Source: CAMLHU01 sp049680185
GTDB lineage: Bacteria; Gemmatimonadota; Gemmatimonadetes; Gemmatimonadales; GWC2-71-9
DNA length: 64,000 nucleotides
NCBI GenBank assembly: GCA_049680185.1
Contig: JBAUHI010000027.1
Span: forward strand, 62,001 to 126,000
Direction of reading: 5' to 3'
Positions 50,408 through 57,726 of this stretch are shown in pieces. Made by a program: the position numbers and the translations under genes. The stretch's first letter is position 1. Each line of letters begins with the position of its first letter. The notes under the pieces are model-generated. The model did no database searches. It saw only the letters and a program-made list of their open reading frames with translations, and was not told the DNA's origin.

Positions 50408-50523
50408 ATTAATACACTATATGATATTATAAGTGCTTTGACTACAATGACTTAAGAATCTCACATCTCGGCACAGCTTCTGCATTACACCAGCGTGATT
50501 GAACTCACTCCGCTGGAGGATAG

Positions 50524-50880
50524 ATGCGCCACCCGTCCTACGTCCGACTCGCGATCGTGCTCGCGCTGGCTGGCTTGAGCGCCCCGTTGGCCGCCCAGCA
50601 GAGCTGCAGTGGTCCCAACGGCTGCTCCCTCTCGGTGGGGCTGACCGCGACCGTGCTGAGTGCGCACGTCGCCTCCGCTGCACGGATGGCGGTCCGACAG
50701 GATCCCGCGCAGAATTTGGTCGAGGTCGTAACGGCCGCCAACACCGCGTGGGTACTGTCGTTCGGGGGAAATGCCGGAACGGAGGTCAAGCCGGTCCGCC
50801 GCAGCGGTAGGGGAGGGATGGCCGTGGCCCAGGTCCCCGCAGGAGGAAGTCTGGTCGTGGCCACGCTCGCGGCCATATGA
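50524..50880 (+). CDS. small secreted protein of unknown function
   Basis: A 118-residue protein with a clear signal peptide, 'LAIVLALAGLSAPLAAQQ', leaving a mature part of about 90 residues. Two cysteines four residues apart ('SCSGPNGCSL') follow the cleavage site and could form a disulfide. The rest is Val/Ala-rich and beta-prone, ending 'GGSLVVATLAAI', with no family I recognise. GGAGG lies five bases before the ATG. The gene stands alone after an AT-rich regulatory-looking island, which suggests conditional expression. Confidence 0.6.
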   Translation: MRHPSYVRLAIVLALAGLSAPLAAQQSCSGPNGCSLSVGLTATVLSAHVASAARMAVRQDPAQNLVEVVTAANTAWVLSFGGNAGTEVKPVRRSGRGGMAVAQVPAGGSLVVATLAAI

Positions 50881-50965
50881 CGCGCTGGGCCGGTCGGCAC
50901 CTTGAAACATTTGTCCGGCGGTTCCGTCACTGATTGCAACATGCCGAACCGACGAGCGGGGGAAT

Positions 50966-51655
50966 ATGCGTAGCTACTGGCTCAAGATCGCCGCGGGAGC
51001 GCTCACGATCTTCGTGATCGGCCTGCTGGTGATCCATGCGTTCCGGAGCATTCACCAGCGGATCCACGGCCTGGTGAACGGGAGCGGCGATGTCACGATC
51101 CCGCTCCTCGGCATCATCCCGCTGTCGATCGGGAACGTGCGCCTCGGTGACATCCGGCAGGTGGAGATCCATCGGGATACCCCCAAGCACGTGAGCGGGT
51201 TCACGGTGGTCGCCCGACTGGATGATTCCGTGGATGCCGACCAGTTCGACGACTGCTACTTCACCCTCCAGGATCCGACCCACGTCAACGTGAACTCGGT
51301 GTTCGTCTGCCTTGATTCGATCCCGCCGGGGATGCGTCCGTACGGGACGCTTCAGCTGGGCGACAGCTCGGATGACAACGCATCGGTACGTCCGCTGTTG
51401 CTGACCGACCAGGACATCAACGATCTTCAGGGCGCCTACCACAACGACGGGACCCCGAACGTCGATAGCCTGGGTGCGGTGGCGGAGTCGATCGGCGCCG
51501 CTGCCCAACGGACCGGGGACAGCATCGGTCGTGCGATGCGTGCCCGGTACGGCAACGGATCGACCGGTACCGTCTATCGCCCGACCCGCCCCGACCCCCC
51601 GGTGGCCCCCAGCCCTCCGCCGAAAGCCAGGCCGAAGGCCACCTCCAGGCCGTGA
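50966..51655 (+). CDS. membrane-anchored protein of unknown function
   Basis: A 229-residue protein with one N-terminal membrane helix (about 7-25, 'IAAGALTIFVIGLLVIHAF') and a soluble domain likely facing the periplasm. The domain has a mostly beta pattern with two cysteines ('FDDCYFTLQD', 'NSVFVCLDSIPPG'). A disordered Pro/Arg/Lys-rich tail follows from about residue 200 ('PTRPDPPVAPSPPPKARPK'). GGGGGA lies close before the ATG. I do not recognise the family. Confidence 0.6.
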   Translation: MRSYWLKIAAGALTIFVIGLLVIHAFRSIHQRIHGLVNGSGDVTIPLLGIIPLSIGNVRLGDIRQVEIHRDTPKHVSGFTVVARLDDSVDADQFDDCYFTLQDPTHVNVNSVFVCLDSIPPGMRPYGTLQLGDSSDDNASVRPLLLTDQDINDLQGAYHNDGTPNVDSLGAVAESIGAAAQRTGDSIGRAMRARYGNGSTGTVYRPTRPDPPVAPSPPPKARPKATSRP

Positions 51656-51664
51656 TCGGGCCGT

Positions 51665-51687
51665 CCGTCCCCCGCCAAGTGGGACGG
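51665..51687. terminator. hairpin after the membrane-anchored protein gene
   Basis: CCGTCCC (51665-51671) pairs with GGGACGG (51681-51687) around a 9-base loop, starting 10 bases after the stop codon. There is no T-run. Confidence 0.4.
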
Positions 51688-51743
51688 CGCCCCGCACCAT
51701 CAAGGCATTCCATTGCCGGGTGTCTCCGACCAAGCTTCCCGTC

Positions 51744-52376
51744 ATGATCCTCGTCATCGACAACTACGACAGCTTCACCTGGAACCTGGTCCAGTACGTC
51801 GGCGAGCTTGGGCTTGAGTCCGACGTGCGTCGGAACGATTCCCTGAACGTGGACGAGGCGCTCGCGCTCGCACCCGACGCCATCCTGATCTCGCCGGGTC
51901 CTGGCGCACCAGGGTCCGCGGGGATCTCGATCCCGCTCATTCAACGCGCCGCCGGACAGGTGCCGATCCTCGGCGTGTGCCTGGGCCTGCAGGCCATCGG
52001 AGCCGCATTCGGCGCCCAGGTCGTTCGGGCCGACCGGATGATGCACGGCAAGACCACGTCCATCTCCCACGACGGATCGGCACTGTTCGACGGGGTGCCA
52101 TCGCCGGTCACGGTGATGCGCTATCACTCACTGATCGTGTCACCCACGGGGTTGCCCCCCGACCTCGAGGTCACCGCCTGGTCAGCGGACCGGGCACGCG
52201 GGGCGGAGATCATGGCGCTTCAGCACAGGCGCCATCGGGTCTGGGGAGTCCAGTTCCATCCCGAGTCGGTCGGGACCGATCATGGGCGCCGGATCCTTGC
52301 CAATTTCCTGGCGTTGGCGGGCATCGCCGCTGGCAGTGGTCGTTCGGTGCCAAATCCCGTCAGGTCAAGCTCTTAG
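51744..52376 (+). CDS. glutamine amidotransferase, anthranilate/aminodeoxychorismate synthase component II
   Basis: A class I glutaminase subunit (TrpG/PabA type) that releases ammonia for anthranilate or 4-amino-4-deoxychorismate synthesis. The 210-residue protein begins 'MILVIDNYDSFTWNLVQYVG' and has the oxyanion strand 'SPGPGAPGSAG'. The nucleophile is Cys79 in 'LGVCLGLQAIG' (usually GHQ; here GLQ), and the His172/Glu174 dyad lies in 'GVQFHPESVGTDHG'. 'MMHGKTTSISHDG' supports this group. No trpE or pabB gene is adjacent, so the pathway (tryptophan, folate or both) cannot be settled. Confidence 0.9.
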   Translation: MILVIDNYDSFTWNLVQYVGELGLESDVRRNDSLNVDEALALAPDAILISPGPGAPGSAGISIPLIQRAAGQVPILGVCLGLQAIGAAFGAQVVRADRMMHGKTTSISHDGSALFDGVPSPVTVMRYHSLIVSPTGLPPDLEVTAWSADRARGAEIMALQHRRHRVWGVQFHPESVGTDHGRRILANFLALAGIAAGSGRSVPNPVRSSS

Positions 52377-52414
52377 CACCATTCCCGCAGGTCGGATCGC
52401 CCGCGGCACGACTT

Positions 52415-52443
52415 TTGACAGGGCGCCCCCGGCATCGTATACT
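52415..52443 (+). promoter_or_regulatory. consensus sigma70 promoter of the kds/lpt operon
   Basis: A perfect TTGACA (52415-52420) and TATACT (52438-52443) are separated by 17 bases. The kdsB ATG begins only six bases after the -10 box (52449), so transcription should start on or next to the ATG, giving a leaderless mRNA. Confidence 0.75.
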
Positions 52444-52448
52444 TGGCG

Positions 52449-53192
52449 ATGCGCCTCCTGGGTGTCATCCCGGCCCGACTCGGCTCGACCCGACTCCCCA
52501 ACAAACCGCTTCAGCTTCTGGCCGGCGAACCCCTGGTGACCCGGGTCATTTCGCGTATCCGCCAGCTGGGGATCGTCGAGGAGCTGGTAGTCGCCACTGA
52601 TTCGCCGATGGTCGTGGAAGTGGTGGCACGGACCGACACCCCAGTGGTGCTGACCCGCGCCGACCATCCCTCTGGATCCGATCGGGTGGCGGAGGTCGCA
52701 GCACTCCCGGCGTACCGCGGCTATGACGTCATCGTGAACCTGCAGGGCGATGAGCCGTTCCTGAGCGCGGAAGCACTCGCGGGTGCGGTCGAACGGGTCC
52801 GGGCCGGCGATGACATCGGCACCGCTGCAGCGCCGCTGGACCCGAGCCAGGCGGGTGAGCCGGGACGGGTAAAGGTGGTGACCGATGTGCGGGGGCGAGC
52901 ACTCTACTTCTCGAGGGCTCCCATCCCGTTCCGGCGCGACCTCGACAGCAGCGCCGAGGGCCTCTACTGGCAGCACATCGGGTTGTACGCCTGGTCGCGT
53001 GCTGCGCTCGAGCGGTGGGTCGCGTTCCCGCCCACGCGGGCGGAAGCGGCCGAGAAGCTCGAACAGCTGCGGGCGCTGGAGAACGGACTGACGATAGGCG
53101 TGACCCGGCTCCGCGAGCCGGCACTTCCCGGGATCGACACGCCGGAGGATCTTCGGCGCGCGGAGACCATCTGGCGTTCACAACGAGGCTGA
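52449..53192 (+). CDS. kdsB: 3-deoxy-manno-octulosonate cytidylyltransferase (CMP-KDO synthetase)
   Basis: Activates KDO with CTP to CMP-KDO for LPS inner-core assembly. The 247-residue protein has 'MRLLGVIPARLGSTRLPNKP' at the start (nucleotide loop), 'VVATDSPMVVEVV', 'VVLTRADHPSGSDRVAEVAA', 'VIVNLQGDEPFLSAEAL' and 'YFSRAPIPFRRD'. The start at 52449 gives the family N-terminus and lies directly behind a consensus promoter, with no room for a ribosome site. First gene of a ten-gene run; pyrG, which makes its CTP substrate, follows four bases later. Confidence 0.95.
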   Translation: MRLLGVIPARLGSTRLPNKPLQLLAGEPLVTRVISRIRQLGIVEELVVATDSPMVVEVVARTDTPVVLTRADHPSGSDRVAEVAALPAYRGYDVIVNLQGDEPFLSAEALAGAVERVRAGDDIGTAAAPLDPSQAGEPGRVKVVTDVRGRALYFSRAPIPFRRDLDSSAEGLYWQHIGLYAWSRAALERWVAFPPTRAEAAEKLEQLRALENGLTIGVTRLREPALPGIDTPEDLRRAETIWRSQRG

Positions 53193-53196
53193 AGCG

Positions 53197-54864
53197 ATGA
53201 CTGGTTCCCAGACCACCAAGTACATTTTCGTGACCGGCGGTGTGGTGTCCTCTCTCGGGAAGGGCATCGCGGCGGCCTCCCTCGGTCGCCTGTTGGTCGA
53301 GCGCGGCCTCACGGTCACGATGCAGAAGTTCGACCCGTACATCAACGTCGATCCGGGCACGATGTCGCCGTTCCAGCACGGCGAGGTGTTCGTGACCGAT
53401 GATGGGGCCGAGACGGATCTCGATCTTGGCCACTACGAACGGTTCATCGACCGGTCGCTCAGCCAGCAGAACAACGTCACCACTGGCCGGATCTATCAGA
53501 CCGTCATCGGTCGGGAGCGGCGCGGGGAATACCTGGGATCCACCGTGCAGGTGATCCCGCACATCACCGACGAGATCAAGAATGCCATCCGTCGCTCCGC
53601 CCCCGGTGTGGACGTGGTCATCACCGAGGTCGGCGGGACCGTGGGCGATATCGAGTCGCTCCCGTTCCTCGAGGCCATCCGGCAGTTCCGCCAGGAGATC
53701 GGTCGCGACAACGCGCTGTTCGTCCACCTGACGCTGGTACCGTACATCGCCGCGGCGGGCGAGGTGAAGACGAAGCCCACCCAGCACTCGGTCCGCGAGC
53801 TGATGCAGATCGGGATCCAGCCCGACATCCTCATCTGCCGCAGTGAGCGGCCCCTCGCCGCCGACATCAAGCGCAAGATCGCGTTGTTCTGCAACGTCGA
53901 TTTCGGTTGCGTGATCGAGAGCCCCGACGTGAAGTCGATCTACGAGATCCCCCTGAAGTTCAGCGAGCAGGGGTTCGACGAGGTGGTCTGCGAGCGGCTG
54001 CGGCTCGACACCAAGGCCCCGGACCTGGCGCCGTGGCGCGCACTGACGGAAAAGGTCCTGCGGCCGGCGTCCAAGGTGCGGATCGCGGTGGTCGGCAAGT
54101 ACACCGACCTGCACGATGCTTACAAGTCGGTCCATGAGGCGCTGATCCACGGCGGCATTCCGCATGACGTGGGGGCGAGCATCGAATGGCTTTCGAGCGA
54201 TTCCTTTACCGACCAGGCCGCGGCCGGCGCGTTGCTGGACGGCGTGGATGGTCTCCTGGTGCCGGGCGGGTTCGGCGTGCGGGGCGTTGACGGGATGATC
54301 GAGGCCGTCCGATGGGCCCGAGAGCACGAGCTGCCATTCTTCGGCATCTGCCTCGGCCTCCAGGTGGCGATCATCGAATTCGCCCGCACCGTCTGCGGCC
54401 TGGCCAGCCCCAGCAGCACCGAATTCGAGCCGGAGTGCGAATCGCCGGTCATCGCGCTGATGCAGAGCCAGCGGGACGTCAAGGACCTGGGCGGCACGAT
54501 GCGGCTCGGCGCCTACGCGGCCAAGCTCCGGCCCGGCTCGCGCGCGGCCCAGGCATACGGCACGCTCGAGATCAGCGAGCGCCACCGCCACCGCTGGGAG
54601 GTCAACAATGCCTACCGGGACGTGCTGGCCGAGTTCGGACTCCGGCTGTCGGGACAGTCGCCGGACGGCGGGTTGGTCGAGGTGATCGAACTCCCCGATC
54701 ATCCCTGGTTCCTGGGCTGCCAATTCCATCCGGAGCTCAAGTCCCGGCCCACCCGTCCGCACCCCCTTTTCGCGGCGTTCATCGGCGCGGCCAAGGCTCA
54801 CCACGGGCGCACACCGGGATCGATCGGGCAGCCCGCCGGCAAGTTGAGCGGAGCAGGTCGGTGA
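53197..54864 (+). CDS. pyrG: CTP synthase
   Basis: Makes CTP from UTP using glutamine and ATP. It has the normal 555 residues. The N-terminal amidoligase domain opens with 'KYIFVTGGVVSSLGKGIAAA', followed by 'KFDPYINVDPGTMSPFQHGE' and 'GGTVGDIESLPFLEAIRQ'. The C-terminal class I glutaminase has its Cys in 'FFGICLGLQVAI' and the His/Glu dyad in 'LGCQFHPELKSRP'. Its place between kdsB and kdsA fits a supply of CTP for CMP-KDO. GTGA overlap with kdsA. Confidence 0.97.
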   Translation: MTGSQTTKYIFVTGGVVSSLGKGIAAASLGRLLVERGLTVTMQKFDPYINVDPGTMSPFQHGEVFVTDDGAETDLDLGHYERFIDRSLSQQNNVTTGRIYQTVIGRERRGEYLGSTVQVIPHITDEIKNAIRRSAPGVDVVITEVGGTVGDIESLPFLEAIRQFRQEIGRDNALFVHLTLVPYIAAAGEVKTKPTQHSVRELMQIGIQPDILICRSERPLAADIKRKIALFCNVDFGCVIESPDVKSIYEIPLKFSEQGFDEVVCERLRLDTKAPDLAPWRALTEKVLRPASKVRIAVVGKYTDLHDAYKSVHEALIHGGIPHDVGASIEWLSSDSFTDQAAAGALLDGVDGLLVPGGFGVRGVDGMIEAVRWAREHELPFFGICLGLQVAIIEFARTVCGLASPSSTEFEPECESPVIALMQSQRDVKDLGGTMRLGAYAAKLRPGSRAAQAYGTLEISERHRHRWEVNNAYRDVLAEFGLRLSGQSPDGGLVEVIELPDHPWFLGCQFHPELKSRPTRPHPLFAAFIGAAKAHHGRTPGSIGQPAGKLSGAGR

Positions 54865-55676
54865 GCAGCTGGACCTTCGGCGCCGGCCCGTTCATCCTCG
54901 CCGGCCCCTGCGTCATCGAAGCGGGCGATGTGCTGCCGCGCGTCGCCGGTGAGCTGGCCCGCCTGCGGGAGCAGCTGCACCTGCCGATCTGTTTCAAGGC
55001 GAGCTTCGACAAGGCCAATCGATCACGCGCCGCCGGCGCCCGTGGTCCCGGACTCGATGAGGGGCTCCGTGTGCTCGAGCGGGTCCGTCGCGAGTCGGGG
55101 CTGCCGGTCCTGACGGACATCCATGAACCGGGACAGGCGTCCGCGGCCGCGGCGGTGGTCGATGTCCTGCAGATCCCGGCATTCCTCTGCCGCCAGACCG
55201 ATCTGCTCCTGGCCGCCGGACAGACCGGCCGACCGGTCAACGTGAAAAAGGGACAATGGATGTCCGCCGCGGGGATGGCGGGCGCCGTGGAGAAAGTGCG
55301 CCAGGGCGGGTCCACCGAGATCGCGGTGACGGAGCGCGGCACCTTCTTCGGGTACGGCGATCTCGTGGTGGACTTCAGGAACTTCGCCCGGATGCGCGCG
55401 GCGACCGGCACGCCCGTGATCTTCGATGCCACCCACTCGGTGCAGCAGCCGGGGCAGGGTGAAGGCGGTACCAGCGGCGGGCTCCGGGAATTCATTCCCG
55501 ACCTCCTCGCGGCCGCGGCGGTCGCTGGCGCGGACGGGTTCTTCCTCGAGACCCATCCGGATCCGGCGCGTGCCCCGAGCGATGCCGCCACCCAGTGGCC
55601 CCTGGATCGCCTCGAATGGCTGCTCACGCGGACCCTCGAGCTGCAGTCCCGCGCCCGGGAGTCCCGCGGTGCTTGA
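54861..55676 (+). CDS. kdsA: 3-deoxy-8-phosphooctulonate synthase (metal-dependent type)
   Basis: Condenses arabinose 5-phosphate with phosphoenolpyruvate to KDO 8-phosphate. It has 271 residues. The segment 'ILAGPCVIEAGD' carries Cys17 where the metal-independent E. coli enzyme has Asn, which places this in the metal-dependent class of Aquifex. Other family parts are 'CFKASFDKANRSRA', 'DIHEPGQASAAA', 'LCRQTDLLLAAGQTG', 'VNVKKGQWMS' and 'FDATHSVQQPGQGEGGTSGG'. The start is GTG overlapping the pyrG stop. It overlaps kdsC by eight bases. Confidence 0.95.
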   Translation: MSSWTFGAGPFILAGPCVIEAGDVLPRVAGELARLREQLHLPICFKASFDKANRSRAAGARGPGLDEGLRVLERVRRESGLPVLTDIHEPGQASAAAAVVDVLQIPAFLCRQTDLLLAAGQTGRPVNVKKGQWMSAAGMAGAVEKVRQGGSTEIAVTERGTFFGYGDLVVDFRNFARMRAATGTPVIFDATHSVQQPGQGEGGTSGGLREFIPDLLAAAAVAGADGFFLETHPDPARAPSDAATQWPLDRLEWLLTRTLELQSRARESRGA

Positions 55677-56229
55677 TCCGGCCCGCGCCCGGGAGATCCG
55701 CCTCTTCGGGTTCGACGTCGACGGCGTGCTGACCGACAACGGCCTGTACGTCGCGGTGGAGGCGGGCCATCGCGTGGAGACCAAGCGCTACGATGCACGC
55801 GATGGCGTGGCGTTCGACCTCCTGCGGCAGGCCGGGATCGATGTGGCGTGGGTCAGCGGACGCACCTCTCCGGCCACCACCGAGCGCGCCAGGGAGCTCA
55901 ACGTCACCGAGGTCATCCAGGACGCCGGCCGGGGCTTCAAGCTCCCCGCGGTGAAGGATCTGCTGCAGCGGAAGGGCCTCACCTGGCGCCAGTTCGCCTT
56001 TGTCGGGGACGACCTGGCGGACATTCCGGTGCTCCGCCGCGCGGGGCTCCCGATCGCGGTGGACAACGCCGTGGCCGAAGTGAAGGCGCAGGCCGCGTGG
56101 ACGAGCGGGCTCGCCGGCGGGCACGGCGCGGTGCGCGAGGTCGTGGAGGCATTCCTCCGTGCGCGCGGGGAGTGGGACGGCCTGGTGCGGAAGTACCTCG
56201 ACGAGCGGGGGGACCAGGATGCCGGATGA
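55669..56229 (+). CDS. kdsC: KDO 8-phosphate phosphatase (KdsC)
   Basis: A HAD-superfamily phosphatase that removes phosphate from KDO 8-phosphate. The 186-residue protein has motif I 'LFGFDVDGVLTDNGLYV' (nucleophile and acid/base Asp near residues 15-17), motif II 'WVSGRTSPATTERA' with the Ser, and motif IV 'FVGDDLADIPVLRRAG' with paired Asp. It has no cap domain, like E. coli KdsC, which works as a tetramer. The start is GTG inside the kdsA end, and it overlaps kdsD by eleven bases. Confidence 0.93.
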   Translation: MLDPARAREIRLFGFDVDGVLTDNGLYVAVEAGHRVETKRYDARDGVAFDLLRQAGIDVAWVSGRTSPATTERARELNVTEVIQDAGRGFKLPAVKDLLQRKGLTWRQFAFVGDDLADIPVLRRAGLPIAVDNAVAEVKAQAAWTSGLAGGHGAVREVVEAFLRARGEWDGLVRKYLDERGDQDAG

Positions 56230-57175
56230 TGCGATGATCGCCGAGGCGCGCCGGGTGATCGAACTCGAGGCCGCTGAACTCCGCGCCGCCGCGTCGCGAG
56301 TCGGCCCCGGATTCGCGCGTGCCGTCCGCCTCATCCACGGGGCCAAGGGCCGGGTCATTGTGTCCGGGGTCGGGAAGTCGGGGCTGATCGCACGGAAGAT
56401 CGCCGCGACCCTGACCTCGACGGGGACGCCCGCCGCCTATCTCCATCCGGTCGACAGCCTGCACGGCGACCTGGGCATCGTCGGGCCGGACGACGTCGCC
56501 ATCCTCCTGAGCAAGAGCGGCAACACCGAGGATCTGTTCGGCCTCGTTGCCGCCTTGCAGCGGATGAACGTGCCGATCATCGCTCTGACCGGTGGCCCGG
56601 ATTCGGTGCTGGCCAAGGCGGGGGTCGAGGTGCTGGATGCCAGCGTGCGCGAGGAAGCGTGTCCCCACGGGCTCGCGCCCACCACCAGCACCACCGTGGC
56701 CCTCGCCCTCGGCGACGCATTGGCCGTGGCGTTGCTCGGCCTTACGGGATTCCAGTCATCCGACTTTGCAGCGCTCCATCCGGGCGGCAGTCTCGGGCGC
56801 CGACTGCACCTGCGGATCCGCGACGTGATGGTGGCGGATATCGCACCGCTGGCGCCCGACGCCACGATGCGGGACGCGGTGGTGGCACTGGCACGGCAGC
56901 GCGGACTCGCCGTGGTGGCCGATGCCGCGGCGCTCCACGGGGTCGTCACGACCGGGGACCTGACCCGACTGGCCGAGCGCCAGGCGGACTTCCTGGGTGT
57001 CCCGGTCGCGTCGGTCATGACCCGGACGCCCCGGACCGCGGAGGTCGATGAGCTCGCGGCCGCCGCGGTGGGGCGGATGGAGCAGTTCGGCATCATGGCG
57101 CTCCCGGTGCTCGATGGTGGACGGCTCGTGGGTGTGGTGCATCTGCACGACCTGCTGCGTGCGGGGGCGGTGTGA
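56219..57175 (+). CDS. kdsD: D-arabinose 5-phosphate isomerase (KdsD/KpsF)
   Basis: Isomerises ribulose 5-phosphate to arabinose 5-phosphate, the first step toward KDO. The 318-residue protein has an SIS domain (about 30-180) with 'VSGVGKSGLIARKIAATL', 'LHPVDSLHGDLGIV' and 'LLSKSGNTEDLFGL', plus 'APTTSTTVALALGDALAVAL'. Two CBS domains follow (about 200-318), with 'VVTTGDLTRLAER' and 'LVGVVHLHDLLRAGAV'. The ATG at 56219 follows a GGGGGGACCAGG stretch. With kdsA, kdsB and kdsC it completes the KDO pathway within this operon. GTGA overlap with lptC. Confidence 0.94.
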   Translation: MPDDAMIAEARRVIELEAAELRAAASRVGPGFARAVRLIHGAKGRVIVSGVGKSGLIARKIAATLTSTGTPAAYLHPVDSLHGDLGIVGPDDVAILLSKSGNTEDLFGLVAALQRMNVPIIALTGGPDSVLAKAGVEVLDASVREEACPHGLAPTTSTTVALALGDALAVALLGLTGFQSSDFAALHPGGSLGRRLHLRIRDVMVADIAPLAPDATMRDAVVALARQRGLAVVADAAALHGVVTTGDLTRLAERQADFLGVPVASVMTRTPRTAEVDELAAAAVGRMEQFGIMALPVLDGGRLVGVVHLHDLLRAGAV

Positions 57176-57726
57176 GCGGGAGGTCGCCGGCATTCCTGGC
57201 GCTGGCCGTCGTGTCGGTGCTCGCGGCGTGCAACCACAACGAGCTCCGGAACACGACCGTCGTGACCGCCGCAGACACCGCCGACCAGGTGCTGGAACAC
57301 CTGCAACACTACATCACCAAGGCGGGAGTGCGGCAGTCGCTGGTCGAGGCCGATACGGCGTACTACTACGAAGCGGCACGTCGCTTCGAATTGAAGGGCG
57401 TGAAAGTGACCTTCTATACCAGCACCGGCGCGCCGACGTCGGTGCTGACGTCACGGGAAGGCACCTACTATATGCAGAACCAGAACATGGAGGCGCGCGG
57501 GAACGTGGTAGTGGTGTCGACCGACGGCCGAACGCTCCGGAGCGAGAAGCTGCGCTACGATCAGGCGACCAACAAACTCTCGACCGACATCGCGTTCACC
57601 TTCGACGGTCCCACCGCCCGCGGGTCGGGCAACGGATTCGTCTCCGACCCCGATTTCCGTGACGTGATCATCCAGCAGGGCCGGGGACTCCAGCGCGACG
57701 GCGGCTTCATCCCGCCCGGGCAATGA
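57172..57726 (+). CDS. lptC: LPS export ABC transporter periplasmic protein LptC
   Basis: A 184-residue envelope protein placed where lptC is expected. The N-terminus has a hydrophobic run and a lipobox-like 'VLAAC' at about residues 17-21, so it may be a lipoprotein rather than carry the usual membrane helix. The body shows the OstA-like beta-jellyroll pattern: 'VKVTFYTSTGAPTSVLTSRE', 'GTYYMQNQNMEARGNVVVVS', 'TDGRTLRSEKLRYDQATNKL'. These are the alternating strands of LptC/LptA. It bridges LptB2FG and LptA in the transenvelope LPS path. Overlaps with kdsD and lptA support co-expression. Confidence 0.85.
   Translation: MSGRSPAFLALAVVSVLAACNHNELRNTTVVTAADTADQVLEHLQHYITKAGVRQSLVEADTAYYYEAARRFELKGVKVTFYTSTGAPTSVLTSREGTYYMQNQNMEARGNVVVVSTDGRTLRSEKLRYDQATNKLSTDIAFTFDGPTARGSGNGFVSDPDFRDVIIQQGRGLQRDGGFIPPGQ

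Noticed and set aside
50374..50460. AT-rich island as a replication origin
   Set aside because: No DnaA-box cluster, dnaA, dnaN or similar genes nearby; a regulatory region is more likely.
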